Positions 24,929 to 35,470 of a stretch of DNA of 64,000 nucleotides are shown piece by piece. Source of the stretch: Syntrophus aciditrophicus SB (lineage in GTDB: Bacteria; Desulfobacterota; Syntrophia; Syntrophales; Syntrophaceae); the NCBI RefSeq assembly GCF_000013405.1, contig NC_007759.1, positions 3,101,001-3,165,000 on the forward strand. Direction: 5' to 3'. Each line of letters begins with the position of its first letter. Position 1 is the stretch's first letter. Both the position numbers and the translations under genes were made by a program. The notes beneath the pieces were generated by a model. That model was not told where the DNA came from, ran no database searches, and saw only the letters and a program-made list of their open reading frames with translations.

Positions 24929-25207
24929 TTAGCCCCCGGCCCTGGCAATGGCATGACTCCAGAACGGATTGGCGAAGATCAGAATCATGGAAATCACAAA
25001 ACAGTAAATGGCAATGGATTCGATCATGGCAAGCCCTACAAAGAGCGTTCGAGTGATCGAGTTGCGTTCATCGGGCTGCTGGGCGATGGCCGTCAAGGCC
25101 TGCTTCACTGCATTTCCTTCCCCGAGCGCCGGTCCGATGGATCCGACGGCCATGCACAAACCGGCTGTAACAATCGAGACCATGGCGATCAAAGTCATAC
25201 TGTCCAT
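24929..25207 (-). CDS. atpE: N-ATPase c subunit (rotor ring), two-glutamate ion site
   Basis: This 92-aa hairpin proteolipid has two membrane helices (about residues 5-38 and 53-77). The ion-binding carboxylate of helix 2 is E63 in LAMIESIAIY, followed by S64 and Y68. Helix 1 has E30 in GPALGEGNAV where classical Na+ F-ATPases have Gln, giving two glutamates per site. Two-carboxylate sites are reported for N-type rotor rings and bear on H+ versus Na+ specificity. It lies between atpB and atpF. Confidence 0.95.
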   Translation of the reverse strand: MDSMTLIAMVSIVTAGLCMAVGSIGPALGEGNAVKQALTAIAQQPDERNSITRTLFVGLAMIESIAIYCFVISMILIFANPFWSHAIARAGG

Positions 25208-25256
25208 AGTAACCTCGTTCTTCCTTTTTTAAATTTGTTAGAAATCATTTTATTCC

Positions 25257-26012
25257 TCAGGCATTCGGATTGTGTTTTGTATCCTGAGCAACGTCCTCCG
25301 CTTCGGGTTGATCTTTCCTTTCTTTCTTTTCATGAGACTGAGTTGCCGATGCGATGTAAACCATTGCCAGAACGGAAAAAATGTAAGCCTGAACCAGCCC
25401 GATGAGCAATCCCAAGGCATGCATGATCATCGGGAAAAAAAGCGGGGTCACGGCCAGCAGAATGGCCACCACCTTATCGCCGCTCATGATGTTGCCGAAG
25501 AGTCGGACAGCCAGGGCCAGCGTGCGGGAAAATTCGCCCATGACATGGAAAGGAAAAAAGATGAAGGTGGGCTGGAAATACTCCTTAAGATAATTCAAGA
25601 GTCCCTGTCGGGAAATTCCGAAAAGCGGAACGGCGATAAACACGGAAATTGACAGGACGGCCGTCGTCGTCAACGAAGCGGTGGGGGCGACATATCCCGG
25701 GACAATCACCAGGACATTGGAGAGACCGATAAACAGAAAAAGGGTCCCGATAAAGGGCAGATAGCGATCCGGATCTTCCTGACTGACTTCCGCGATCTGG
25801 GAACGCATGGCGGATACCAGGACTTCCAGCAGGCTCTGCCAGCGTGACACCCGGATATCGGAGGACAGACGACGGGTCACAAGCCAGGACGCACCGACCA
25901 GCAGGATCATGACCAGCCAGGTATACAGCAGGGTGATATCAATCACGACAAAATGCCACTGCCAGAGAATCACCTGATCAGGACTGATTTTACTCAGGCC
26001 CAGAATGTCCAT
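25257..26012 (-). CDS. atpB: N-ATPase a subunit
   Basis: This 251-aa membrane stator subunit forms the ion half-channels. The essential arginine lies in GEFSRTLALAVRLFGNIMSGD near residue 170, and helix 5/6 signatures follow (MHALGLLIGLVQAYIFSVLAMVYI). The C-terminal tail is charged and cytoplasmic (KKERKDQPEAEDVAQD). It overlaps atpR by 23 bases. The length is normal and no frameshift is seen. Confidence 0.95.
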   Translation of the reverse strand: MDILGLSKISPDQVILWQWHFVVIDITLLYTWLVMILLVGASWLVTRRLSSDIRVSRWQSLLEVLVSAMRSQIAEVSQEDPDRYLPFIGTLFLFIGLSNVLVIVPGYVAPTASLTTTAVLSISVFIAVPLFGISRQGLLNYLKEYFQPTFIFFPFHVMGEFSRTLALAVRLFGNIMSGDKVVAILLAVTPLFFPMIMHALGLLIGLVQAYIFSVLAMVYIASATQSHEKKERKDQPEAEDVAQDTKHNPNA

Positions 26013-26313
26013 GAACGGCTCCTTTCCGCAGGAAATGCGGTTCCCCCTTTCCCCAGAACCGGATCAGAATTTCCCGTACGACGACAAATCCCCCCAGGGC
26101 GACAACGATTCGTTCCCATCGGCCGGCCATGATCAGATAAAAAGCAGGCAGAACAATACCCACGCGAATCAGCAGACTGGTCATCAGCAGTCTTGCCGGA
26201 GAGGATGCCACGGGAAGACGACGAACCGTCTGCCAGAGTATGGCAAAATAAACAATCCCGAGAACCATTCCGACGGCAAAGACTCCAACAAGAGAAAGGC
26301 CATAGCGGATCAT
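25990..26313 (-). CDS. atpR: N-ATPase accessory membrane protein AtpR
   Basis: This 107-aa protein has three hydrophobic segments (about residues 5-25, 40-62 and 68-82). It matches the AtpR protein specific to N-ATPase operons, in which polar or charged residues in the helices (here R51 in LLIRVGIVLPAFYLIM) are proposed to interact with the c-ring or assist its assembly. Its presence between AtpQ and subunit a is diagnostic of the N-ATPase type. Overlaps with both neighbours indicate coupled translation. Confidence 0.88.
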   Translation of the reverse strand: MIRYGLSLVGVFAVGMVLGIVYFAILWQTVRRLPVASSPARLLMTSLLIRVGIVLPAFYLIMAGRWERIVVALGGFVVVREILIRFWGKGEPHFLRKGAVHGHSGPE

Positions 26314-26628
26314 TGTTCACCTCGCATGCCGATTTTCCTCACCCAGTGCCAGGCATTGATACAGCCGACCATCACGCCGCCGACAAGCAGCATCAGCGTC
26401 CAGGAAAAACGGCTCGGCCAGGTTCTGTCTATCCACAATCCAATCGCCACACCCAGCAGAGTGGGAATGACCACGGACCAGCCAACCACGCCGAATGTTC
26501 CGAGACCAAACCAGAAGGCCTGATTGCTCTGCTCGGCTCCCCGGATTTTCAGATCCTCCCGCCGGGAAATCCTGCCGTGGAAATCACGGGATATGATTTG
26601 CCGCCTTTCCCTGGATGAGCGGAATTTT

Positions 26629-26636
<8 letters not shown>
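26310..26636 (-). CDS. atpQ: N-ATPase accessory protein AtpQ (AtpI-like)
   Basis: This 108-aa protein has a basic cytoplasmic N terminus (about residues 1-38) and two membrane helices (WFGLGTFGVVGWSVVIPTLLGVAIGLWID and FSWTLMLLVGGVMVGCINAWHWV). This is the AtpI/AtpQ pattern: such proteins may help c-ring assembly or Mg2+ handling. It overlaps atpC by 8 bases and atpR by 4. Confidence 0.87.
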
Positions 26637-28819
<2,183 letters not shown>

Positions 28820-28848
28820 CTGACCGGCGTTGATCCTTACCATATAAT
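28820..28848 (+). promoter_or_regulatory. Predicted promoter of the RsbRD-like gene
   Basis: CTGACC at 28820-28825 and a perfect TATAAT at 28843-28848 are separated by 17 bases. The predicted start near 28855 is just upstream of an AGGAGG ribosome-binding site for the ATG at 28875. Confidence 0.6.
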
Positions 28849-28874
28849 ATTATATTTCAGGAGGAATACAGAGC

Positions 28875-29324
28875 ATGAGAGTTTTTGCAGATCGCTTATT
28901 GGGTATAATGGAGAAAAACACAAGAGACATCGCTGTGAATTGGGCAAAAGACGTCATGAAAAATCCTAAAACGCCATCTTTTCACAGTATGACCCAGGAG
29001 CAATGCATCAACTATGCTATTGATTTTTACAAGAATTTTATCAATATTTATTTTGAATCGAGACCCTACCCGAAACAGGAAGCCTATTTTTCTTCATATG
29101 CGGAACGAAGATACCGGGAAGGCATCCCGCTGCATGAAGCGATATACGCCTTAATCATGATGCGCCGCCATCTGTGGCTCTATGCCGAAATGCAGGCAAT
29201 CTTCATGAGCCCCATGGATCAATATCAGGCCGTTGAGACTCTGACGAAGACGATCCGCCTTTTCGATTCGGGGATTTATACGATCACCAAACGTTATCAG
29301 GAGCTTGCTGCACAGGCCGGTTAA
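28875..29324 (+). CDS. RsbRD N-terminal-like helical sensor protein
   Basis: This 149-aa all-helical protein resembles the RsbRD N-terminal (RsbRD_N) domain found in stress-signalling regulators. It has an amphipathic start (FADRLLGIMEKNTRDIAVNWAKDVMKN), a segment RRYREGIPLHEAIYALIMMRRHLWLYAEMQ, and a final helix LTKTIRLFDSGIYTITKRYQELA. No STAS or kinase domain is attached and no RsbS/RsbT partner is nearby, so it is a stand-alone module. It has its own promoter and a strong AGGAGG site. The family assignment is by pattern only. Confidence 0.6.
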   Translation: MRVFADRLLGIMEKNTRDIAVNWAKDVMKNPKTPSFHSMTQEQCINYAIDFYKNFINIYFESRPYPKQEAYFSSYAERRYREGIPLHEAIYALIMMRRHLWLYAEMQAIFMSPMDQYQAVETLTKTIRLFDSGIYTITKRYQELAAQAG

Positions 29325-29360
29325 GTTTAAAACATCTGACAGCATGGAGATGTGTAAAAT

Positions 29361-29402
29361 CCGGATCTCTGAAGCCCGGCAAATTCAGAGGAACGGATCC
29401 GG
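29361..29402. repeat. Imperfect inverted repeat between convergent genes
   Basis: CCGGATC (29361-29367) pairs with GATCCGG (29396-29402), and an inner TCTGAA/TTCAGA helix is present, with a one-sided bulge. It lies between convergent genes ending at 29324 and 29435. There is no T-run; it may serve as a weak transcription barrier or mRNA 3' stabiliser. Confidence 0.4.
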
Positions 29403-29434
29403 AAGAGGCTTGTCCGGGGAGGAGATATTACACT

Positions 29435-30127
29435 TTACTTCTTTGGAAATCTTGCCTTGAAGGCGGTCTCAATGATCGAAACCGCCGCATCGATGCTCAG
29501 GTTTTCGGTATTCACCACAAGATCGTAATTCAGGGGATCGGTTTCATCCCTTTGGAAATACTGCCTGACAAAGGCTCTCCGGGCATCCTGCGTTTTCAGG
29601 ACAAACTCTTCCGCAGCTCGCCGGGTAGTTCGTGTTAGATTTTCAATCCTCATGTCAAGAGGTGCGATAATTCTGACCCGGAAAGTCGTTTCGCGGGGAA
29701 GGATGTACTGAGCGCCGCGGCCCAGCAAGATGGTGTTGCCGTGTTTTCCAATGGTTCCGATCACTTGGGTCATATGTTTTAAAAATTCATCCGGTGACAG
29801 ATGCTCCCTGGCATATAGTGAGTCCAGCCAGGAGTCCAGTTTTGATGTTTCCTTCTCGTCAAGTGTTTTCACGACCGACTCGCTCAACTGGGTACTCTCT
29901 GCAAGTTTCTGAAGAATTTCAGCACCGAGGAGATCCATTCCAAGCCGGGGGGCGAGTCGCTTGGCGACTTCAACGCCTCCACTGCCGGGATCGATGGAGA
30001 TGGTGAGCATAGGTTTAGGCTCTTCTTCTGTGACCGCCTCTTTTTTTGCCGTTTTTTGTGCCTGCCATTTGGATAACTGTTCTTCCACCAGTGAGTTCAA
30101 AGAACGGCGTTCTAATTTCATATGCAT
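29435..30127 (-). CDS. Cytidylate kinase-like family protein
   Basis: This 230-aa protein belongs to the Cytidylate_kin2 family of P-loop NTPases. After a charged N-terminal stretch (about residues 1-38) comes ISIDPGSGGVEVAKRLAPRLGMDLLGAEIL. The P-loop is degenerate: the family's GSGG pattern stands in place of a classical GxxxxGK[ST]. Later features are ILLGRGAQYIL and RIENLTRTTRRAAEEFV. The nucleotide substrate is not established for such proteins; a role in nucleotide metabolism or regulation is plausible. It is a single gene with GGAGG upstream of the ATG. Confidence 0.78.
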   Translation of the reverse strand: MHMKLERRSLNSLVEEQLSKWQAQKTAKKEAVTEEEPKPMLTISIDPGSGGVEVAKRLAPRLGMDLLGAEILQKLAESTQLSESVVKTLDEKETSKLDSWLDSLYAREHLSPDEFLKHMTQVIGTIGKHGNTILLGRGAQYILPRETTFRVRIIAPLDMRIENLTRTTRRAAEEFVLKTQDARRAFVRQYFQRDETDPLNYDLVVNTENLSIDAAVSIIETAFKARFPKK

Positions 30128-30509
30128 TTCCTCCTTTTAATGAAGATCAAGTTTTTTCGTAAGGGTTTCATTTACAGAATGGCTTAAAACAGCTATCAGC
30201 TTCTTAAGGACTTTATAGCAGATGTTTCAAAATGGGGCAAGCATCATCAGGAAAGACACGACGAGCACAAGCATTCGAGAAGGATAAAAAATCAGGACAG
30301 GCCTTGCTATCCCGCTGTCTGGCATTTCACTCGAAACTTGTGGTCCAATGATACACAACAGAACATTCTTCAGGAAAGACAATCCGATCATTCATCCGGG
30401 CAGAACGAATCCCGTTGCTCGATGCGCCGAAATATATTAAATTAATAACATTCGTATCACCACGCCAACCGTTCGGTTTATATAAGCGAACCAGCCGTTT
30501 TCTTCTGGA
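30128..30509. other. Intergenic region between divergent genes
   Basis: These 382 bases are AT-rich and hold the divergent promoters of the cytidylate kinase-like gene and the GGDEF gene. No gene or clear RNA element was recognised. Confidence 0.4.
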
Positions 30510-31898
30510 ATGACAAGCATGAAGCTCACCATCAGCAGAAAATTGATCCTGACTCATTTCGCGATGGCTTTACTTGCTGTGCTGGCAGTCGTCTATGCCC
30601 TGGATCGTTTTCGCACACTCAACGACCTGGCTTTTAAAATCATCCACGAAGATTTTTATCTCATCAACACCAGCAAATCGATGATTGACACCCTTCTGGC
30701 TCAGGAAAATGCTGAAAAAAAATATCTCGTTCTGAGAGATCCATCCTTTGAAAAGATATTCCGGCAACGGGGCAGAGAATTTGAAGGAGCCTTGAAGGCA
30801 CTGCAACGACGCCCATTTGCGGTCAGTAAAGCCAATCCGGAACGCCTGAAAGAACTTCACAATCGTTATCAGTCCCTGTTCCAGCGGGAGCGGCGGCTGA
30901 TTTCCGAGGATCGCATAGAGGAAGCCTTCACCCTGTCAGAAAAGGAAAGTCGGCTGCTTATCGAAAGGATGGCTTCCCAGCTCCGCTCTCTGCAACAGAA
31001 TGCGGAAAAGGAAATGGATTTCCGGATGAATACGATCAACCGTCTGGGAACCACGGCCTCACGGATTACCCTCGTGTTGACGGCTGTTACACTGATCATC
31101 GGCTTGCTCCTTGCAATGGCGACAACGATCAATATTTCCCGACCCCTGAAAAAACTGGAAAAGGCGACGGAACGAATCGGCGAAGGCAATTTTGATTATC
31201 GGCCGGATATCGCCCGGCACGATGAAATCGGCAGCCTGGCTCAGGCCTTTGGTTATATGGCTGAACGACTCAAAGAACTCGAGGCGCTGCATCTCGATGC
31301 GAGTCCCCTGACCGGATTGCCCGGCAATCTGGCTATTGAAAAAGAAATCGGCAGGCGGTTGTCCGAAAAGCACCTGTTTTCCCTCTGTCATGTCGATCTG
31401 GACAATTTCAAGCCTTTTGCAGACCACTATGGCTACGCCTGGGGCAGTGAAGTCATCAAGGAAGTGGGGCTGATGCTCGTTGCAGCCCTGGGTCGACGAC
31501 CTGATCTGGAAAATGATGTATTTCTCGGGCACATCGGGGGCGATGATTTTGTGATTATAGCCGATCCCAGACGGGCTGAGGAAATCAGCGGAGAGATGGT
31601 CCGCGTTTTTGATGAGCAGATTACCCGATTTTACAGTGAAAAAGACAGGAACAAGGGATTTATCATCGCCAGGGACCGCCAGGGCATTTATCGGAAGTAT
31701 CCCCTGATGACGATCACGATTGCCATCGTCACCGACGACGGCCAACGCTTTGCCAATCCTCTGGTCATGGCCAAAAGGGCGGCAACGCTGAAAGAATACG
31801 CAAAGGCCATGCCGGGAAGCAATTACATCAAGGAGGAGGATTTTGAAAAGGAAGCAGGATCAGGTGCTGAGTCAGCTCCTTCCTTTAAATGCAGTTAA
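30510..31898 (+). CDS. Membrane HAMP-GGDEF signalling protein with GGDDF site
   Basis: This 462-aa inner-membrane protein has a transmembrane helix near residues 10-28 and a periplasmic helical sensor of about 155 residues. A second helix follows near 187-207, then a HAMP domain (ISRPLKKLEKATERIGEGNFDYRP, EIGSLAQAFGYMAERLKEL) and a GGDEF-type domain from SPLTGLPGNLAIEKEI. The active-site motif is GGDDF (about residues 342-346) rather than GGDEF. The change may weaken or abolish cyclic di-GMP synthesis, leaving a nucleotide-sensing role. The next gene, a lipoprotein, follows closely. An ATG at 30519 is an alternative start. Confidence 0.85.
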   Translation: MTSMKLTISRKLILTHFAMALLAVLAVVYALDRFRTLNDLAFKIIHEDFYLINTSKSMIDTLLAQENAEKKYLVLRDPSFEKIFRQRGREFEGALKALQRRPFAVSKANPERLKELHNRYQSLFQRERRLISEDRIEEAFTLSEKESRLLIERMASQLRSLQQNAEKEMDFRMNTINRLGTTASRITLVLTAVTLIIGLLLAMATTINISRPLKKLEKATERIGEGNFDYRPDIARHDEIGSLAQAFGYMAERLKELEALHLDASPLTGLPGNLAIEKEIGRRLSEKHLFSLCHVDLDNFKPFADHYGYAWGSEVIKEVGLMLVAALGRRPDLENDVFLGHIGGDDFVIIADPRRAEEISGEMVRVFDEQITRFYSEKDRNKGFIIARDRQGIYRKYPLMTITIAIVTDDGQRFANPLVMAKRAATLKEYAKAMPGSNYIKEEDFEKEAGSGAESAPSFKCS

Positions 31899-31929
31899 AA
31901 ACAGGGGCACGGAAATAAATGCCTCGGGC

Positions 31930-32499
31930 ATGAAAAAAAGCGGACGGAAAAAGGGAACCCTTCTGCTCCGTGTCCTTTTTCTTAACTTTCTTCTCTGTCA
32001 GATGGCGGCCTGTACAACCATGACAGAACTTCCTCCGGAGAGAAAGCCAACCATTACCCTGCAGCAATCTCTGTCTTTTCCGGATTATTCCGCCGACGAC
32101 CGGAAGCTGTTCGAGGAGGGCCTGAACTGCCTGAAGACGATCCCGGAACGACTGCCCGATTACACCAAAGCCAGAAAAATTTTTGAAACACTGGTTCAAA
32201 AGCATCCTGAAAGTAAGTGGCGTATCCAGGCTGAGCTCTGGCTGGGTCATCTTGACGCATTTTCCCGGCTGGAAGAAAAGTTAAACACCTGTCAGCAAAG
32301 GGTGGAAAACAATCAGATCGCACAAGACAGGCTTCAGCGGGAAAACGAGCAACTGAGGAAGGAAATTCGCGAGCTTACGGAAAAAACCCAGGAGGAACTC
32401 AATCGGTTTAACCAGGAGAACGAACAGCTCAAAAGAGACATCCGGCTTCTGAAAAACATGGAAATTCAGAGGGAAAAACGGGAAAGAATGCTGCGCTGA
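31930..32499 (+). CDS. Lipoprotein with coiled coil, QseG-like
   Basis: A lipoprotein of 189 aa from this start. The signal LLLRVLFLNFLLCQMAAC ends in a lipobox, with the lipidated Cys near residue 28. A TPR-like helical pair follows (DYTKARKIFETLVQKHPESKWRIQAELWLGHL), then a C-terminal coiled coil (LQRENEQLRKEIRELTEKTQEEL onward). This resembles QseG/YfhG-type lipoproteins, normally paired with a sensor kinase. Here the partner is the HAMP-GGDEF protein just upstream. An in-frame TTG at 31843, preceded by AGGAGGAGGA and overlapping the GGDEF gene, would add 29 residues; the lipoprotein signal fits better from the ATG at 31930. Confidence 0.75.
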   Translation: MKKSGRKKGTLLLRVLFLNFLLCQMAACTTMTELPPERKPTITLQQSLSFPDYSADDRKLFEEGLNCLKTIPERLPDYTKARKIFETLVQKHPESKWRIQAELWLGHLDAFSRLEEKLNTCQQRVENNQIAQDRLQRENEQLRKEIRELTEKTQEELNRFNQENEQLKRDIRLLKNMEIQREKRERMLR

Positions 32500-32584
32500 C
32501 ACCCGGTTTTCTTGCACTTGATCACCCGGCGGCAGGAAGCACACAACGCTGCTTCAGCGGTATGACACCATGAACCCGACGAAA

Positions 32585-33154
32585 TCAGCCGGAAAAAGGC
32601 GGCGCGTCCGAAGAGCCTTTCAGATACTCCCAGGCCAGGGTAATCCCCAGGGCGGTTTTTGAATCAGCGATCCGGCCGTCTTTCATCATGGCCAAGGCCT
32701 CCTGAAAAGAGATCGGGACCACCTCGATAACTTCATCAAGGTCCGGCGGCAGGAACGCAGCAAAAAGATCCGTCGCCAGGTAGTAATACATGTATTCATT
32801 ACAGTAGCCGGGTACCAGATACCCTTCAAAAAGTTTGACCAGCCGTCGGGCCTGAAACCCGATTTCTTCCGCAAGCTCTCTCTGGACGCATTCCTCAAGA
32901 GTTTCCGGCCCCTTGTCCAGGGCTCCGGCCGGTATTTCGAGGAGCATCTGCTCGACAGCCGCCCGATACTGACGGATCAAAAGCAGCTTCCCTTCAGGAG
33001 AAACGGGCACGGCGGCGATGCAGGGCCTGTGATTGATCCAGCTCTGAGTGGCTGTCCTGCCGTCGGGCAGTTGAATTTTTCCTTCGTAGACCTCAAAAAT
33101 CCGGCATGTATACACTGGTTTTTCTTCCAGTCGCTGTGGCTTGATTTCGGACAT
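32585..33154 (-). CDS. NUDIX hydrolase, ADP-ribose pyrophosphatase-like
   Basis: This 189-aa protein has a NUDIX box ending CVQRELAEEIGF and preceded by LEIPAGALDKGPETLEE, typical of ADP-ribose or nucleoside-diphosphate-sugar pyrophosphatases (NudF group). The N-terminal strands (VYTCRIFEVYEGKIQLPDGR) and the acidic GYCNEYMYYYLATDL segment also fit. It probably hydrolyses ADP-ribose to AMP and ribose 5-phosphate in the cytoplasm. Single gene, transcribed toward the QseG-like gene. Confidence 0.9.
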   Translation of the reverse strand: MSEIKPQRLEEKPVYTCRIFEVYEGKIQLPDGRTATQSWINHRPCIAAVPVSPEGKLLLIRQYRAAVEQMLLEIPAGALDKGPETLEECVQRELAEEIGFQARRLVKLFEGYLVPGYCNEYMYYYLATDLFAAFLPPDLDEVIEVVPISFQEALAMMKDGRIADSKTALGITLAWEYLKGSSDAPPFSG

Positions 33155-33337
33155 TCTTCCTTACACTCTCATTCATCGGTTTGGGTGGTTATTCCTATTC
33201 TCCGTCCAAGGGCCTCCCGCATCGGTTTCACTATGACTCCTCGACCTGCACGGCACACGCCTGCATCGCCTCTGCCCCCACTCCTGCCAGCGGCATGAAT
33301 CCCGAAGAGAAGTGTTATGGGGGCTCTGTATTTCCAA

Positions 33338-33982
33338 TTAATTTGTTTCCATGACGGACAGGAGATGACGTTCGATTTCTTCTTTGGGGAGCAGGCCGAC
33401 GAGGGAATGAACCAGTTTGCCATTCCTGAAAAACAGCATCGTCGGAATGTTCCGGACGCCGAATTGCTGAGCGGTCAAGGGGTTTTCGTCCACATTCAGC
33501 TTGACGATTTTGATCCCCCCCGCGTATTTGAGGGCCAGTTCTTCAAGAATGGAGCTCAGGGCCCGGCAGGGACCGCACCAGGGCGCCCAGCAGTCGACCA
33601 AAACGGAACCGGCGAACGTCAGCACCTCCCGCAGAAACGTACTGTCCATAACATCCATGGGCTGATGCTGGCTGCTGTCGACAATCAGAGGCGCACCGCA
33701 ACGTCCGCACAAGGGAGAATCGTTCAGCCTGTTTTCAGGCATGCGATTTTTCGTGCCGCATCTCAGACACCGGATGATCATATCATCGAGCGGCGCATGA
33801 CAGCGGCCGCACGCGGGATGTTCCTGGAACCTGCCCTTTGGAATACGATTTTTCGTTCCACAGTTAAGGCAGCGAATTATAATGTCGTCATCCTCTTTCA
33901 TGAAAAAGCCCGAAGCCCTGTCCCTTCCTGTCTCCAGCGAATTCTTGATTCTCAAACCCTGTCCGTCTTCCGTTCCGGACAT
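33338..33982 (-). CDS. Thioredoxin with two tandem zinc ribbons (TrxC-like)
   Basis: This 214-aa protein has two near-identical zinc-ribbon modules before a thioredoxin domain. Repeat 1 has CLNCGTKNRIPKGRF then CGRC (about residues 38-60). Repeat 2 has CLRCGTKNRMPENRL then CGRC (about 72-94). The thioredoxin active site is WAPWCGPC, with cis-Pro in NIPTM. Classical TrxC (thioredoxin 2) has one such ribbon, so this is an in-gene duplication. An ATG at 33901 (187 aa) would begin just before repeat 1 and is an equally possible start. Likely role: cytosolic disulfide reduction with redox- or zinc-sensitive control. Confidence 0.9.
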   Translation of the reverse strand: MSGTEDGQGLRIKNSLETGRDRASGFFMKEDDDIIIRCLNCGTKNRIPKGRFQEHPACGRCHAPLDDMIIRCLRCGTKNRMPENRLNDSPLCGRCGAPLIVDSSQHQPMDVMDSTFLREVLTFAGSVLVDCWAPWCGPCRALSSILEELALKYAGGIKIVKLNVDENPLTAQQFGVRNIPTMLFFRNGKLVHSLVGLLPKEEIERHLLSVMETN

Positions 33983-34124
33983 TCCGGACGGTCCTGATGC
34001 GACATCTCACCGGGCATGCTGGAATTACGGCATAAATTACACGAGTCCGCTGGAAAAGTAAAGAATCGAAGCAGGCTGTTCCATAGGCATTCCGGTAACC
34101 TTCACCCTGGAGTTGAGTCGCCCC

Positions 34125-35246
34125 TCAGGAGAATAACGTCTCCAGAATCCGGAGTTCGGCTCGAGAAAAGGGCAGATTCCGGATATCCCCGGGGCTCACC
34201 CAACGCCAGTTGTCCTTTTGCGGGGAGTCGGGTACGCCATCCAGAATCGTTCCGGCAAAAACGTGCAGAGTCAGGTGAAAGTGTGTGTAAGTCTGTTGGA
34301 GCGTCATCAGGGAATCACCTGCAGCGACGGTAATGTTCAGCCCTTCCCGGCAACGCCTTTCCACGGCCTCCGTAACGATTTCCCCGGGGTTGAGCATCCC
34401 CCCGGGAAAGGTCCAGAGGCCCCCAAGAAACCCGGCTGCCGGCCGCCGGATCACAAGAAGACGCTGTTCCGAATCCCGGATGACCGCGGCAACGGCCTCT
34501 CTGTGCGGCCGCTTCGTTCTTTTTCGGGAAACCGGCAAGAAGTGCTGACCACTGCCGGCATAAGCCAGACAGATCGATTGCAGAGGGCAATCGGAACACA
34601 GGGGAGTTTTCGGGCGGCAAAGGACAGCCCCCAGCTCCATCAGGGCCTGATTGAACCGTCCCGGCTGCCGGGCGGGGACGAGCTTTTCCGCCAGGGCTGA
34701 AAGCAGCCGCCTGGTCGAGGTAAGGTCCACAGGACTGTCCACAAAGAAAAGCCGGCTCAAAACCCGTTTCACATTGCCATCAACGGCAGGAACGGATTTC
34801 CCGAAGGCGATGCTGAGGATAGCGCCGGATGTATAGGAACCGATACCGGGAAGCGCCATCAAATCAACCGGGTTTGCAGGAAACCGGCCGCCGTGGGACT
34901 CCAGAATAAGCCGGGCCGTCGCGTGCAGATGACGCGCCCTGCTGTAATATCCCATTTTCTCCCAAACCTTGAGAACCGCTTCCAGCGGAGCCCGGGCCAG
35001 TTCTTCAATCGTCGGGAACTGCTCCAGAAAACGCCGGTAATACGGAATCACAGCCTCCACCTGGGTCTGCTGCAGCATGATTTCTGACAGCCAGATGGCA
35101 TAGGGATCCGAAGTGCTGCGCCAGGGCAGAAGGCGTTTGTTTTTTTCGTACCAGGCCGTCAGCAGGGTGGCAATCCGCTGTGCATTCTGCTCCGCCCTCT
35201 GCAGGGATTCATGCCGGATGTTCATCATTTTCTGTTTGACTGGCAA
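34125..35246 (-). CDS. mutY: A/G-specific adenine DNA glycosylase (MutY)
   Basis: This 373-aa repair enzyme removes adenine opposite 8-oxoguanine. The catalytic Glu is in EIMLQQTQV near residue 55 and the catalytic Asp in PAVDGNVKR. The helix-hairpin-helix is LMALPGIGSYTSGAI and the 4Fe-4S ligands are CRPKTPLCSDCPLQSIC. The C-terminal NUDIX-like domain (REAVAAVIRDSEQRLLVIRRPAAGFLGGLWTFPGG) recognises 8-oxoG. It pairs functionally with mutM at 12271-13056. Several ATG codons near the N terminus leave the start uncertain by up to seven residues. Confidence 0.96.
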   Translation of the reverse strand: MPVKQKMMNIRHESLQRAEQNAQRIATLLTAWYEKNKRLLPWRSTSDPYAIWLSEIMLQQTQVEAVIPYYRRFLEQFPTIEELARAPLEAVLKVWEKMGYYSRARHLHATARLILESHGGRFPANPVDLMALPGIGSYTSGAILSIAFGKSVPAVDGNVKRVLSRLFFVDSPVDLTSTRRLLSALAEKLVPARQPGRFNQALMELGAVLCRPKTPLCSDCPLQSICLAYAGSGQHFLPVSRKRTKRPHREAVAAVIRDSEQRLLVIRRPAAGFLGGLWTFPGGMLNPGEIVTEAVERRCREGLNITVAAGDSLMTLQQTYTHFHLTLHVFAGTILDGVPDSPQKDNWRWVSPGDIRNLPFSRAELRILETLFS

Positions 35247-35470
35247 AAGGATTTTATTGAAAATTCGTCAAATATCCCTTATTTTTAAACCGTTTCGCCG
35301 ACGTGACACTCCATGCCGCCGAAGAAAAGTTTAATACACCCGGGGTGAAGGGGCATCATGGTTTTTGACGAAACCGTCTTCCTGTTCATTCTCACGGATT
35401 TATTTTCACGGACTGCTTCACATTTCAAGAACAAAAAATTTCCATGATTTTTCTATCAGGAGGTTCGACT

